A program made the position numbers and the translations under genes. Below the pieces are notes generated by a model. That model saw nothing but the letters and a program-made list of their open reading frames with translations, had not been told where the DNA came from and ran no database searches. DNA of 64,000 nt. Origin: Stenocarpella maydis (taxonomy: Eukaryota; Ascomycota; Sordariomycetes; Diaporthales; Diaporthaceae). This document shows positions 34,770 to 48,184 of this stretch, piece by piece; positions within the stretch are counted from its first letter, which is position 1; each line of letters starts with the position of its first letter. The stretch spans positions 30,559-94,558 of the forward strand of contig NQMI01000168.1 of the NCBI GenBank assembly GCA_002270565.1, written 5' to 3'.

Positions 34770-37700
34770 GTTGATGATGCTCTGGATGCTTGTGTGTGTT
34801 TTGGCCTGGGTGGGACGGCGTCCGATAATCAAGAGAAACGGAGCGGCGAGATGGGATGGAGAGGCGGTGGGCCGGTGATTAAGACGAAACTGGAAACGAC
34901 GGCTCAAGCTTGTTTAAGCGGTATAAATGCGATTTGTTTGTTGAAACGGACTTGCAGACACCTGGTCGCAGATCCGGGTAGAGGCAACAGGGAGTGGGAG
35001 AAGGGGAGGTCTGTGCAAAAGCTTGGATGTTGTGTGCTTGTGGATGGATGAATGGGTTTCTGCCAGGGACAAAGGGCAGGACGGACAAGAAGTTATATAC
35101 ACATCCATCATGCCTCTGGCCTCGCCCCGTCCGGCCCCAGCTGGACTGGCAGTCGGGTCCAGGCTAGGGATGGGTGAGGCCGTGGCGAAGGCAGCCTCCA
35201 CGACGACAAGGTGGACATCCGGTCTGATGGTTGAGGCTGCAGCCGGACGAGGGCAGTGTGACTGGATGATGGAGCTGCCAGACAGGGCCGAGTGTGACGC
35301 TGGCTCGTTTGAGGTCGAGCTGCAGCGCCTGGACATTGCCCGGGTGGCTGCCGCTGTGCTGCTGGTGCTCCAAGCAGACGACGGGGTGGTGAAGGAGGCA
35401 TTCGGAAGCCGGATAAGGGGCACAGGGAGAGCAGATCTCTTGTGTCGTCCGCTCCGGGCGGCCAAGACAAGGCAGGATATGCCAGCGCCCCCGCGGCTGG
35501 AGCATCGTGGTCGTTGGCTGTGCGGCCAGCCATGGCAGGGCGGCTCTCGTCAATTGACGCAGAGGATGAGGCCCAGGACGGCGGCCATGTTGCCCAGTTT
35601 CCGGTGGTGTGCCAAGACAGCCGCAGGTGAGGCCGCAGCTTTGGGCGGCCCCGGCTGCTGTGGGTAGCGCACTAACGCGGGTGTGGCGAGCCGGCCGCAT
35701 CGCGGGGATAAGCGTGGACAAGGGACCCTTCGTGTGTCTCACCAGCCTCGGCAGATGGCACATGGTCGGATTCAAGAACCGTCCACACGCCCAATAGGCT
35801 CGCCAATCGCCACTACAGGGAGGCCATTCTGAGCAGCCCGCGAGACGGTGCCCAGACATCTCCCCAGAGGGTAGGCGAACACCCCTGCCTCCTGTTTCAT
35901 TGACTCGCATAACAGTGTTTGAGCCATCACCAAGGAACAAGTTTCGTGGACCTACTAGTCCAACCCAAGTCAGATCCATCCTTGGATTGAAGATGGCACT
36001 CCAATAGAGCAGGCACCCCCTCTCCCCGCGAACAAGTCTCGGTGGCTCATATGTTTTTCCGCGCTTCACTTCAGTTTGGATGCCCTCTCTAATGCGCACC
36101 TTCCGTGGCTGCCGGGCCGTACCTAATTATCGTCCAAGGGGCTTTGCAGCCCGTCTACTTCATGCATCGCATAAGTGTGCGCAGAGAGAGACATGAGACG
36201 AGAGTAACAATAAACCGGCTGTACTAAGCACAAGGGCAGCTGTAGGGACGAATACTAGGCGGGCAGAATATCAGACGGAAGAGGACGTGCACAAAGCAGA
36301 CATCATGCAGATGCTCAAACCCACATGACAGGCTGAGTTTAACTTATCCGGATCCCACTTCAGGACCTCACCGGTATGATCCAAGACTAGAGTTTGCCCT
36401 GTCCAACTTTATTCCACCAACGTGTCGATCATATAGCTCTCCCCTGCGTTAACAAATCATATAAAAGGTTCCTGGGATAAAATCACTGATGACATGTACC
36501 GGCTTTTCTGCATAGTACTTCTTGCAATCCAGGGTACGGACGGCATAAAAGCCCTTGTAAGATTGCCAGTTATGATTTGGCCCGGTCAGGCTGGTTGCGA
36601 TGAAGTATATCAGCATGTTAAATCATGCGGTGGGATGCCACTGTGCGTGAAAATCATTGGCTACACTCATATGATCATGCCGGGTCTCCATTCACCCTGC
36701 TGGTATCTCAGACAGTAAATAAAACTAAGCGACATGTGCTCTCCGCTGGACCTCGAACTTCAAGTCCGTGTATGCGAGACAGATCATGAAGACAGGGTAC
36801 TCGTCTGACTTCCTGGGCAGTGTGCCCTCGTTTAAAGAACGATTCAGAAGCGAGTGGACTCTTTTGATTGATAGGGCTGACCATTGAGCTTGTGTTCGTC
36901 CCGGAGAGGTCGTATGTGGCCACGTTGAAGCAACCTGGCACCAAAATGGAGTATATGCCACTCTACTAGTGGATGGTCAGTACTCTAATCGAGGGGATAC
37001 ACGGCGCCAGACGATCCGTTGAACGTATTTGCCAGCTGCATCTGTTGGAGAACCCTCGGTGGAGCAAGGGCGGCACAGAACCCCTCCGCTGGGTAATCAG
37101 CGCTCAGTGAACCCTTGGAAATGGTGCGAGTTAGAGAAGGGTATCGCGACAGAATGAACCAAACAGGCTGGGGGTTTTGCGTCCCGAATTCCCTCCCCAC
37201 CTAGGCTGTGGCATCATGGTTATGCCAGGCAGCAGGGGAAGAACGAGGCTTGTTTCTGGATGGATGTGGCTGGCCGAAAGACCCAGCAACGATATGGAAG
37301 AATCGGGTCGATTATGGCGTGAAGACTGCCATATGTGTTGTGTGCTGATGTAGGATGTTGATAACAGGCAAATGAAAGGTTGTTGCACACAGGAGAAACA
37401 GGAGAACACATGCCTAGCTTGGGACCAGTTCAGAGCACCGGCGTTGAAGCCTCGCCTCTGGAACACTAGCTGATGCAGTGAAGTGCACTCACACTTCAGG
37501 AGATTGTGGACACAAGCTCATGCAAGGCCAGAAGGCGAGGGCACGAGGATCAACACCAAAGGAGATCTGCCCCAACAGTCGCAGGGCAGGGCGAAGCAGC
37601 AAAAATAAAAAAACACAAGAGCATATAGTAATACAATAACTCCATTGACTCAACAACAGCAATCAACCAGTACCGCCGGCGCCATGCTGCAAATTTTGAG

Positions 37701-38044
37701 AGGAACCCTCCTGAGCGGTCGGAGGGAGAGGAGAGAGGAAAAAACCGCACAAGGAAATACCGAGGAAAAGCCTCCTGAGCCCCAGGAGGAAGAAAACCAA
37801 CAAAACAAGACAAGACAGAACCCTCAACGACGCTCAGAAATCATGCCCAGGTCCTAGGGCAAAGGCCGTAAGAACAACCTGGTCCTTGACGGGGGCACTA
37901 CCGCCGCCCGTGGACGTGTTCGTAATCTTTGGGTATCTCTGCGAGAAACGCGTGGGCATAGCCATCCCTGCCCTCAATATCCTCCGCCACGCCGAGCGAC
38001 TTGCCCATGGTGCAGTGCTCCCCTGCCAGCACGCCCTATAGGGA
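34770..38044. other. gene-poor stretch upstream of BAS2-like gene
   Basis: The first few hundred bases are the promoter of the BAS2-like gene. Long overlapping frames near 35023-35667 (plus) and 35164-36099 (minus) are mirror images in GC-rich DNA and look non-coding. Short minus-strand frames at 36708-37466 show no family. The rest appears empty. Confidence 0.5.
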
Positions 38045-39318
38045 TTATAAGTCACAGGGGTCTTTGGCGTACTGGACCCTGACGACGTTTCTCACGGTCT
38101 CGTTCCTAACGACGAAACTGTAAGCGATGATGGCCTGAGAGCGGTGGGAGCCGAAGAACCAGACGATGCGGTTGACTACCTCCCTGGCCTGGGGGTTGAA
38201 CCACTGGCCGACGAGCCGGACCTCCTCCGTGTCGAAGTCGAACTGGTTCTTCCAGAGGCTGCGGAGCGTAGTCTGGTTGACGATGCTGGCGGGGCCCTCG
38301 AACTCGAGGACCCGGGTCGTGGGGTTCTGGAGGGACTGCGGCGCGGACCTGATGCGGTTCGGGACGACGCGCGCGAGGTAGCCGCCGACCCAGAACATGT
38401 TGCTGGCGGCGACGCGGATGAGGGTCTGGGCGGAGAAGGCGTAGTAGAAGACGACCTTGGCAGCGGAGTGGCAGCGGCTGGGGAGGTTGGAGGAGCCCTC
38501 GCCCTGCTCGTCCTGGGGCTTCGAGATGTAGCTGGCCCAGACCTTGCCAGGGTGGTGGACGGCGATGGCACGGAGGAGGTCCCGGTAGCTGCAGTCGGGG
38601 GGAGGTTGGTGATCCATACCGAGCAGTTCTGCCACTCCGGGATGTTCGCCGACTCGTTGGCCGGGTTGTTGACATCTCCGAGATAGTTTACGGAGATGCC
38701 CTTCTGCAGCCGCGCTGCTTTCTCCTCCTCAGTGAGAGCCCGCGTGGCCTCTCCGGGGTTCAGCTTGATGTTCATGGGCCGGAACTCCCTCGGGCCACGA
38801 TGGCGGACCATCTGCTGCTCGTCCGAATTCTTCTTGGCGCCTCCCTGGTATTTCTTGAGGGCCTTCTCTTGCTCCTCTATGGCGCGTGCCTCACGGCCCT
38901 CATCTCTCTTGGCTGGCTGCTCCTGGCTCGCTCCGGGGCGGCCGCAACCGCGGGCTTGCTCGCCAGTCGGCGCGGGGGCAGCCGTGTTCTCCGTAGCGCG
39001 TCTCCAGGTACTGAGATTGGCCACCCACGATCGGGCTGGCTGGGTAGAAACCAGCTGCCTCTGGTTTCCAGCTGCCTGAAGACTGAGGGCTGCCAAACTC
39101 GTCCTGCCGCGAGGGTGGGCAGGGCGTATGTGCGTGCCAAGCTGGGTATTTAGAGGGGCGGCTGGGCCGCCGATGGCACCATGGCGCAGGTTGGACGTGT
39201 GCGTCTCGTGGTCTTGCAGATCGAAGCTGTTGACCGATATGTGCTCCCTGGGAGGGGTGGTTGGCGTTCGGCTTCCACCGGCCTTGTTGTTGTCTGCTGG
39301 GCCCTTCTTTCCAGACAT
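38045..39318 (-). pseudogene. RRM-type RNA-binding protein gene with a one-base frameshift
   Basis: From the ATG at 39318 one frame runs through a Gln/Arg/Pro-rich disordered segment, a charged helix (RAIEEQEKALKKYQGG) and a conserved-looking block (RHRGPREFRPMNIKLNPGE) into CSVWITNLPP, the first strand of an RRM-like domain. The domain continues in a different register from 38596 downward (DCSYRDLLRAI, GKVWASYI, AAKVVFYY) to the stop at 38045, ending KDPCDL. The switch falls on a run of six C residues (forward 38597-38602); a run of seven would make one frame of about 424 codons. No intron of normal size fits. It is either a real null allele or a homopolymer sequencing error, which I think more likely. 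The RNA target and role are unknown. Confidence 0.75.
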
Positions 39319-40748
39319 TCTCGTTCGTCTTCACGTAGTTTGAGGTATGTAGTTTGTTTGTTGGAGGCGGCAGGGTAGAAATATGTTATAGACTGGGTGG
39401 GATATGAGGAGGGAGTGGTGGTGTTTCGACTATCGTGAGGAAGTAAACAATCAGTATCCTGGGTGACAAGAAAGGCGCTGCTGGCTTGATGGGACTTACC
39501 ACGGGGTGGATCTGAACTCGGGGGCGGTGACGTTGACGTCAAGTTCGATGTTGTTCAAGTTGAGGTTAGGGATGAGGTCAAGGCTGAGGGAGAGGAAGAG
39601 GTAGAAGTTGCTGCAGGAGGCAAGGAAATCAGATCAGGCCAGACAAAGGCAAAGGCAAAGGCAAACCAGCTTCCGTTGGCGTGGTGAAGTCAAACGCGTG
39701 AATACAAACGCGTGAATGAGAACGGGTCCGTTGGTGGTGGTAAACAGAGGGTGAGTTCGCTCGCCCTTTCCCAGGGTGACTGGCAACAACATTTGATGGG
39801 ACAACGCGTTGTGGCCTCACGCCTCTACAAACGTGAATACACGCTAACGTATCGATATGCGAGGTATCGATATGGGACGACCGGCTGAGGAAAATGGGTT
39901 CACTGTGATTCACTCCCTGTTGACTGACTGTGTGGCCTATGAACCTCCTCTCTTCCAAGAAACACGACAGACTGGCCTGCAATACAGCTCTAATCACGTG
40001 GAGGGCACAGCTGTACCAAGAATTCTCGCCTGAGTTGCTTCAGGTGTTTATCACGGCGACATGAGCATTACACGACTGTAATGAGGCAGGAATAATATTG
40101 CGGGGCCTTTCTCAAGCAAACCGCCTCTGCTACCTCTGAAATATCGTTGTGGAACTTGTCAGATTGGCACCAAGTACTCCTACAATGCATCAAAGAGATC
40201 CCAATTCCACAGGGTAAACACCTTTTCCTTCCCAGTTCGCTATGCTCTACCAGGTACAGAATCACACAAACAGCTGACAATTGGACCAGTGGAAGTTCAC
40301 CAGAGGTTCTGTCGGCCTTGTTTATGCTGAAAACGCCATACAAAAAAAAGGACGTCTTGGAGAGGAGTATTGAAATGAATACTTAAACATACAACCTACC
40401 TGGGTACTATGCGTTCCGGAGCCCACAAAACATACAGCATTGAAGACGACACGTACAAAGCCGGATGATTGTCTCGTATCGAGAATAGCGATGCACCATG
40501 GACGTAGGACAACGACTGCCAGTGAGTATGTGACACAGACCAGGCTCCCAAGACAATGCCTTAATGCAATGAGACAGCCAAACCTGAACCAGTTAAACAA
40601 AGACTCACTCTTGCCACCAATTCACGAGTCACTACCTTGGTACCGACTCATCCAAGCCAAAGACACACAAACCCCCAGAAACCTCCGTTACGACCGACCC
40701 GCCCGAGCCAAAAACACCAAACTCCGTATTTCGAACCCCCTCCTACCT
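39319..40748. other. intergenic, RRM gene promoter and POL2 3' side
   Basis: No gene is supported. It holds a CRE-like octamer at 39534-39541, a short tandem repeat of GGCAAA near 39645-39664 and a run of inexact ACGCGTGAATAC-like repeats near 39694-39715 and 39829-39842. Confidence 0.5.
39534..39541. promoter_or_regulatory. CRE-like octamer TGACGTCA
   Basis: A perfect palindromic ATF/CREB site lies 216 bp before the start codon of the RRM-type gene. Binding by a bZIP factor is inferred from the consensus only. Confidence 0.4.
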
Positions 40749-43700
40749 TCACAGGTCCTCAAACAACCCACCCACAACATCCCCAAGCATCCTTAGCCCA
40801 TAGAACTTCGCAACGTTCCGGTACACCCTCAGCCGGCCGACAAGCTCCTCCCGACGGACCGTCTCCCCCCAGCTGCCGGAGCACGTGCAGTGCTCCATGA
40901 AGTCGTTAACCCGAAGCGCGCCGCACTTGACACACTTGAGGTCCTGCGTCGCCCACGCGGTGGCCATGGCCTCGACGTCCGCGACAAGCCTCTCCTCCAG
41001 CTCGTTGCGGTTGTACTCGGCCTCGCAGAAGCTGCACTTCCACAGCGTCGGCGCACCGGGCTCCTCCGGGAGCAAGTCCTCGTCGCGGCAGAAGTCGAGG
41101 TCCCGCGCCATCGTGCAGCTGTCGCAGCTCACCTGTGCGATCCGGAGGGACTCGGACGGGTTGACGAACCCGCCCTCCTTGCTGAACTCGCGCACGTCGA
41201 ACAGCGCGAGGAGTTCTTTCCGCAGGAGACGTGCCTCGAAGACGATGTTCTTGTCCAGGGAGAGCACCTGCATCAGCATCTTAACAAGCTCCAGTATCGC
41301 GTTGCTTTGGCTGTAGTTGAGGTGGCTGCCAGGGAGGCTTGGGAAAGTGTAGTCTGCTGCGAGCTCCGGGTGGAGCAGCTCGCGCTTCTGAGTGGCTACG
41401 AGGCCCTGAATGTCGCGCTTCAGCGGCTTTTCAAATGCCTTTCCGAGGATGATCTGGCCCTCGCCATCCTCAGCCAGGTTGCGCTTGTTCGGGAGTTGCG
41501 TTAGGCGTGGCGTGGAGTTAGGGTCAGAGCCAAAGAGCGGCCGCTTCATGTTGTGCATAAGCGTGATGAACTCAATGACCCAGTCGGAAAAAGTAGATTG
41601 CAGGCGGACTGGCAGGAACGTCGACATCTGCCAGTGCATGATCGTCTCCAGGTTCTGCGTCTCGGCTTCGATAACCTTCTGGGTCGCTTTTCCGCCGTAG
41701 TTGAACTCATCATACCAAACGAGATAGTCCCAGTACTCTTTGATTTCTAGGTCGATGAAGTGGAATAACGGTTTTCCCTTGATAGACTTGATGATGTACT
41801 GGCTGTAGGCGAAAGCGTTGCCCACCTCGGCCTTGGTGGTTTGTAGAAGCAGTCGGTTGGCATTGGCGAAGATGACCTGGGATCCGACACGGCGGAAGTC
41901 AGCCATGAGCTGCTGGAACGCCTTGCGCGACATCATCTGGACATAGTAGTGGAGGGTACGGTCGTAGAGGAACGAGTCGGGGTTCTCAACCCAGCGGACG
42001 AGATGCTGAACCATAACGTCTGCCATCTCGTTGCCCTTGCAAGCCTCTGCCCACCAGCTCTTCACCATCTCGCGGAGCACCTGATTGCTGGCGTTGGCGA
42101 AGGCGTTATCAGAGAACAGCACCTCTGTTCCGTCGCCGCTAATGCCGTCCGCCGCGGGGTTGAAGGATATGGAGTCGGCGCCCTCGAGCTCATTGATCAG
42201 AGAAGACGTGAGTATAGTGTTGATTGCGAGGTTCCTCACTTCCAAGTCGATACAGACTGAAGAATACGTCCCTGGCGTGTTGACAGAGGGCATCTGCACG
42301 GTCTCCAGTGGTCCAGTGATGTCGTCAAGCTCATAGCCCGCGTGATCCGGACGCGGGCCGGCTGACCACCACAACACCACGTTGTTGCTTTGTAGCCGTC
42401 TCGCATATGCAACATCGATCAAGAAACGAGGGTCTTCTCGCTCTAGGTTGCAGAGAGGAATGTCAGCATACCTAGCCAGGGCAGTGAGATGCAATATCCA
42501 CGGCCCGAGACCAAGGTAGTGATGTATTAGGCGCCGGGCAACAACTGTCTGCCACCCGAGCGGCGGCAGTGAACTGTCATCGACGTTATATTTGAGCGGC
42601 AAGACAGGCATCTCGCCCAGAATTGAGATGTCGTGAACGAGGAGATTGGTCTGCGATGATTGAATCACCATGACCAGCGGTTTCGTCTCGTCCTTCTTCA
42701 ACTTCTTGACGACGTCTCCAATCTCAAGGGACGCCTTGCGCCTCGTTGTGACCTGAGTGATTTTGAAGGTGAGCTTCTCCTGGTATGGGAAACAGTCTTC
42801 CCAATTCGAGCCCTGCGCCTCGCTCGCATGCCGGGTCCGCAGGTCCGAGTAGAGCTTGTTGATATTGGGAAGGTCCTGGCTGCCTTCTTTGTTTTTGTGC
42901 TGGATCACGACGTGCGCCGTGCCCCCAGTGCTAGAGAATATCCCGAATATCTGTCGTTCACCAGCGCTGATATGGGACAGGTAGATGTACGACATCTTGG
43001 CACCAGTCAGATATGCCCTAGGCTTCAGTGGACGCATCAGACTTGACAGTTCGAATCCTTGATCCAGGCCCCGGCCAAGGACGCCGGGCTTGCTCTCGTC
43101 AATGGTACAGAGGTTACCAAGTTGAAGGACAGCGCGGGTGTTCAGTGGTATTTGCTTCTCATACACTCCTTCCACGCTGGGGTGATTGAAGAGAAGAGAG
43201 AACTTTTCTGCCCGGGCAAAGTAGACATCTTCTGGTACCGTCAATTTGAACAGATGGGTAGAAGGGTGGCCATTTGGTAGTGTGTGATTGACCTGCTCAA
43301 CTTCGCAGCCTTCAATATCGATATCCGGAAGATCCTTACTCTTCAGGTTCAAGAACACTTGGCGCGGCACCATGATCTTGAGGGAGTGCACTCGATTGTC
43401 GATGAGGGCACATGCTATCACCAGCCCAGGGGTGTCTGTCGGCTTGAGCTGGAGTAGTTGCCAGGTGCTGCGGAAGGTGACCTCGGCCTGGTCTCGGAAA
43501 GCCTGCTGGATGTTGTTCGCAGGCGCACGCCGTTCACCGAACAAGTGTCGACGGCGTATTCTGGCCTGCTTCTGGATCTTCCACTTCTTCTTTTGATACT
43601 CCAAGAAGCCAGGATAGTCTTTGGAAGGATTCGGCATGACCTTTGGCAGAGCAGAGAATGGGTCGAGGTTCTCTTCGGGCTCGGGCGATTTCCTCTTCTG

Positions 43701-46700
43701 CGCCGTGGGCGTGGCTTTTTGCTGTGTCGCCGCCACCATCTCAGTGACAGGCTTTGGTTTCAGCAGCTGGGTACCGAAATCCTCCAAATCAGCGAGATTG
43801 GTGACGTCCTTGAGCGGTTCCCTGCTGAAGAGGTCCGTGAGCTTCTTCTGCTTCATCTTGTCATCTTTGATGTTGATCCTCTTCTGAAGCCAGTCTGGGT
43901 GAGGAACACGCGGCACTGGATTCCGAATTTTCTGCAACGCAGCTGGGATGGTGATGAGCTTTTGAATCACCGAGCCGAGACGCTCCAAGTAGTAGTCCCA
44001 ATCAATGAGTGCCCTGGGATCCGTGTCGATGGGCGGCTCCTTGAACCATTTTGTCAGGTACGATCGCTTAACGTCGTTTTCGGCAGAGAAAATAGCAACG
44101 GGAATGGCTCGCTCAGTGACGGGCGCATTCTTGGGTCGTGAGCAGATGATAAACTTGCAGTTCAGGCCCTTGTCCTTGACCATGCCTTCTCCCAGGAAGT
44201 CTGCCAGTCGCTTTGCTGTGGTGATTGACGTGGACTTCTGCGTACCGTACTCCTCTAGCGTCTTGGTCATACTACGGTTCTCAGAAATGAGCTCCATGAG
44301 TTCCTCATCCGCCAGCGTCGTTCCCTTGCTATGGAGGACGTCTAGCCAGCGGTTGGCAACCTTGGATACCGCAGCATAACATTCTGCGAGCGTGGTGCCC
44401 TCAAGGAAGAATTTGAAGATTTGCTGCTGGAAGATCTTGATGAGCTTCAGCTCTCCTCTCCGCTTGACTTCGAACCCTTTCAGCTCTGCGAGACTGCCGT
44501 CGTCATTGAATACAGCATATCGCTTCTTCAAATTCTTATCCTCCTCCTTTGAAGTAGGCAAGACCATGGCCTTGTATGGGCCATCGACTTCAAAGAAGAT
44601 GGAGTTGTCGCTGTGTGTTTCGTACCTCAGCGTGTCTTTATCGACAAGGGTCTGGTATTGGTGATTCGTGAATTTGTCATGGACAAGATGATTCAACATG
44701 ACACAAGGGTAGGAAATCGGCAGTTTCTTCCCGTTCTTCATCTTGAAGGCGAAGTTCTCGGGAAAGGTGGCAGGAAGCATGCACCAGATACCGTCGGTAT
44801 CCAGCTCGAGAGGACGACCCAACCGCTCAACAAGACCTCGAGCCAGCTGAATGATGGTGGCACCTGTCAGACAGGTGACACCAGCCATCTCCAGCGAGTA
44901 CCATCTCGAACCCTTCCTCATGACATAGCCATAGAATGAGTTCAGAATGACTTTATGCGCCAACTGTAACGAGTCAAAGAGAATGATCATCTTCTTAGCG
45001 GCATCAACTTCTGACGCGGTGGCCCCTGAAGACTTGAGTGACTCCGTCTTGCCCTTCCACTCCTTGGCCTTGCCTTTGTAGTCATACCGACGGTCTCGAA
45101 AGTCACGCACGGTATTGATGTAGAAGGGGTTCTCGCGCTGACAAATAATGGCCTCTCGGACGATGGTGGTGGAATCGTGGATCTTGTGGTAGACCTTCTG
45201 GGAGTATGTCTGGAGACGTTTCCGGATGAGGTCGGCCTGCTCGCCGGGCGGCAAGTCCTGGAACGATCGCATAGGCGAGTTCGGATACTTCCCAGGGAAC
45301 CGTTCATTTTCCAAAGCATGCTTGATCATGTTGTACTCGTCCCGCTTGGCCGGCAGATACTCTCCTCTCCAAGCCCACGGTAGCCTTCTGTCGCACGTCT
45401 TGCCAGGTCGATTGAAATCGCAGGCAGCACAGTCCGACTCGTCGATCATCGAGTCCGGCTGCAGCCGATTCGTCGTCATGATGTTGGGGTACATGGAAGC
45501 GACATCGAGATGGTAAATGAGCGGTCGCTCGCTCCGATTTGGCGTCTCCTTTAGCGACATCAGCCTCGCAGCTATTTGGGCCTTGACTTCCTCATAGTTC
45601 TCAACGTCTTCCAGTTTCTTCTTTTCTTCGATCGTGATCACGAACTTGAGAGCGTTGTCCAAATCGTTGAGAAGCTCATCGACGGCGCCCGTGTCCACGG
45701 CAAAGTTCACCGGGATGTCTTCCCGGAACACACCAGCCTCGATACTCTCGACGTGGCCACCAACGTATGTCTCGGATTCGAGCAGATGGCCATCCCAGAA
45801 CGCCTCCTTTGGTGCCACGTGTTTATTCGGGAGCACAATCTCGTGATTGTACGCCTGCACCATCAACAGCATCTCACAGAGTGTTCCCGTACCTTTCCGC
45901 TCGGTGTCATCGGGGCCGAGAGGAATGATGGTACACAGCGAGAAGACAAAGGGGTGCACGTATTTCATGTACAGGTAGTATGTGGCGACGGCATCGGAAA
46001 CTGAATACTCGGCGAGCGTCTGTGGGCGTTCGGCTGCATAAGGTGTCATGAGTTCTGGATCGAGCTCGTCAGGGTCGTATCCAAGCTTCGCCACCGTGAC
46101 GGCTTTGAGACCACGACTTCCCTGTGGCAGGTAACTGTCTCGGTTGACCCAGTGAAAGCAGTCCAAATGTGCGCAGTAGTTGGACTTGTACTGGTCCTCG
46201 CTGTCCTTCTTCCAGCCAATCTCGCGGTACATGTCGATTCCATTGAGGCTCGCCCGTGCGTCGACATAGGGCCAATCGAAGAAGTCACCGTTGTAAGTCG
46301 CAATCACGGTTGGTCTCGCCTCTTTGATATGTGAGAAGAACCTCTCGATGACTGCCCTCTCGTTCGGCTCGTTGAAGATCATAAACGGGCCGGGGTATTC
46401 AGGTTTTGGCGTGTATTCGAAATCGGCGATGTCCTCTGAGACAATCTCCCGGTTTGTGATAAGGAACCCCTGGCCGTCAATCATGTATGAAATCATCATG
46501 ATCTGGTCCACAGCGGCGTCGGGGAACTTGAGAGGTGCTTTGCACGTTTCGATATCGTAGGCCATCACCACAGGGTCCGCCATGGCTAGGTGTTCCTCGT
46601 TGCACACCACTGTCGTCACGCCATGTTTTGCTTCTACAAAGTACCACTTTCCCACTCGGATGCCTTGAATGTCCAAGTCAGAGGGGTGACAGTAGTGAGG

Positions 46701-47559
46701 ATGGGGCTCAACATACCTTTGTCTATCATTACTCTGACGTGGTATGGAACGTCGTATTCTCTAATATCAACAAGGAAATCACTGGCTTCGGTTATGGAGG
46801 TATTGAGTCGTTTCTCATCAATTCGTGAATCGTCGTCAAAATGGTCAAAGTTCGCGTTGTTTGTCCTGCCGCAACGTTAGTCAAGCGTGCCCTGCATCGA
46901 CCGGACGGGGATGGGGTCCAGGAGTGCGGTACGTACGCGGCAACCTCGGCGTATGTGTCCATGGCATCCATGCCCTTCTTGTTCCTCTCGGCAATTGGCA
47001 TGATGTCCCTCCGCGCAACCAAGAGGTCTTGCACGTTCGCAAACTTCAGCTCTAGGAACGTCCTCCGGTACCCGAGGAGGTGGTTGGGCATGCTGAGGTC
47101 CTCCTTCTCCACCCGCCTCACGCTCCTCACGACGCCGCCCCCGGGGACTCGCTTGCACCACTCTTCGACCTCTGCCTCGTGGCCCTTCCGCACCGCCACG
47201 AGGAAGTATGGCTCGTATTCTACGGTCGCCTTAAAGGTCGCGCCGTCCTCCTCGATGAAATAGCAGTCCAGGGCCGCGCGGCCTCCGCCGCCGGGTATAC
47301 GTGGGTCTTCAATCGATGTGGGCTGGACGTTCACCAGCCAGCCTTCCCGTGGCCGGCCGGCCTCGTAGCGGGCGAAGCCCATATTCTCGTCAATGGAGTT
47401 GGCGAGCCGTGTACGTTCCCATTTCTCGTCTGTGGAGGTGGCTTCTGCCCTGCCGGATGCGGCTGTGAAGGTTCGTGTCTTGCCACCATGGTAGGCCAAT
47501 TTACCGCCGCGACCACCGCGGAAGCCCTTTTGGGGCCGGCGCAGGGAGGTGTTGGGCAT
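40749..47559 (-). CDS. POL2: DNA polymerase epsilon catalytic subunit
   Basis: Three exons fit, in transcript order 47559-46937, 46865-46717 and 46663-40749, giving 2228 residues, about the usual length. It is the leading-strand replicative polymerase. Exonuclease motifs are MAYDIETC (Asp near 294), TYNGDFFDWPYVD and EYSVSDAVATYYLY. Polymerase motif A is DVASMYPNIM (Asp near 644), motif B KVILNSFYGY and motif C ELDTDGIW (Asp near 879 and 881). The catalytic-domain Fe-S cysteines are present (near 669, 672, 681 and 765), matching the yeast positions closely. The second half is the inactive exonuclease-polymerase repeat. The C-terminus has two zinc sites, CDSC with CSFC, and CVKC with CTC. The last intron (53 nt) ends in TTCAAG rather than CAG. 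It is divergent from COX20 and shares its upstream region. Confidence 0.97.
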
Positions 47560-48184
47560 GGTGCGAATGAATGGTCGAGGTAGAGGCGAGAATCATGCGT
47601 GTGGTTGGCTTCCGTCCGGACAGCAGGTATTGGATCGGTCCCAGAGGCTCTGAGTACGATCTTGGTGGTACGAGGATTTGAAAGCCGGGTGCAACTTGGT
47701 TGTTATGGCGCGGGGTCAAGACGAAGGAAGGAGGATGTGTCTTGAATTAGCAGACGTGCCGTAAAGAAGTGGCCACCGAGTTATCTGCTTTGCAAAGAGA
47801 AGGAAGATCGAGCATGGGCAGGATGCCTCAATTGGCACCAAGTCGGAATGGGAGAATGCTCACTGGTGTTGACAAGCCGAATCAAAAACACCCACCAGGG
47901 CCGCCCAAAGTGGTTTTCCGCAGGTCCTCTTTACGCGTCGGCCCACCGCGTCTTACACGCGCTCGCTGGCTGCCGGTCTAATGCAGCTGGGCCCCTGACC
48001 CCGGTCAGCGCAACGCAGCTGCAGGGGCTCGAGCTACCCGTGCAGAGCAGAGGCGCACAGACCACTTCAGATCCGTGCATGGGTAGGTAGATTTATCTGG
48101 TCAAGTCAATGATTTCCATATCGTCAACCGTATGGGGCCCCGACACCTCCCACACCGCAATTGGTGACGAGCTGCAGCCCCAAG
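47560..48184. promoter_or_regulatory. shared divergent promoter of POL2 and COX20
   Basis: Only 625 bp separate the start codons of POL2 (minus) and COX20 (plus). An ACGCGT box lies in the half nearer COX20. No gene is seen inside. Confidence 0.65.
47933..47938. promoter_or_regulatory. MCB-like ACGCGT box
   Basis: This is the hexamer bound by the yeast MBF complex, which drives G1/S transcription of replication genes including POL2. It lies 374 bp upstream of the POL2 start codon. A single hexamer can occur by chance; the context raises its weight. Confidence 0.45.

Noticed and set aside
33861..35051. 396-codon plus-strand frame starting in the poly(A)
   Set aside because: It begins with a lysine run from the A61 tract and then reads the antisense of the BAS2-like gene.
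35164..36099. 311-codon minus-strand open frame
   Set aside because: GC-rich DNA with equally long frames on the other strand. The product is rich in Cys, Pro and Arg without pattern, and no family is recognisable.
40885..46880. many plus-strand frames across the polymerase gene
   Set aside because: They are antisense shadows of POL2, whose motifs, length and splice sites are fully consistent.
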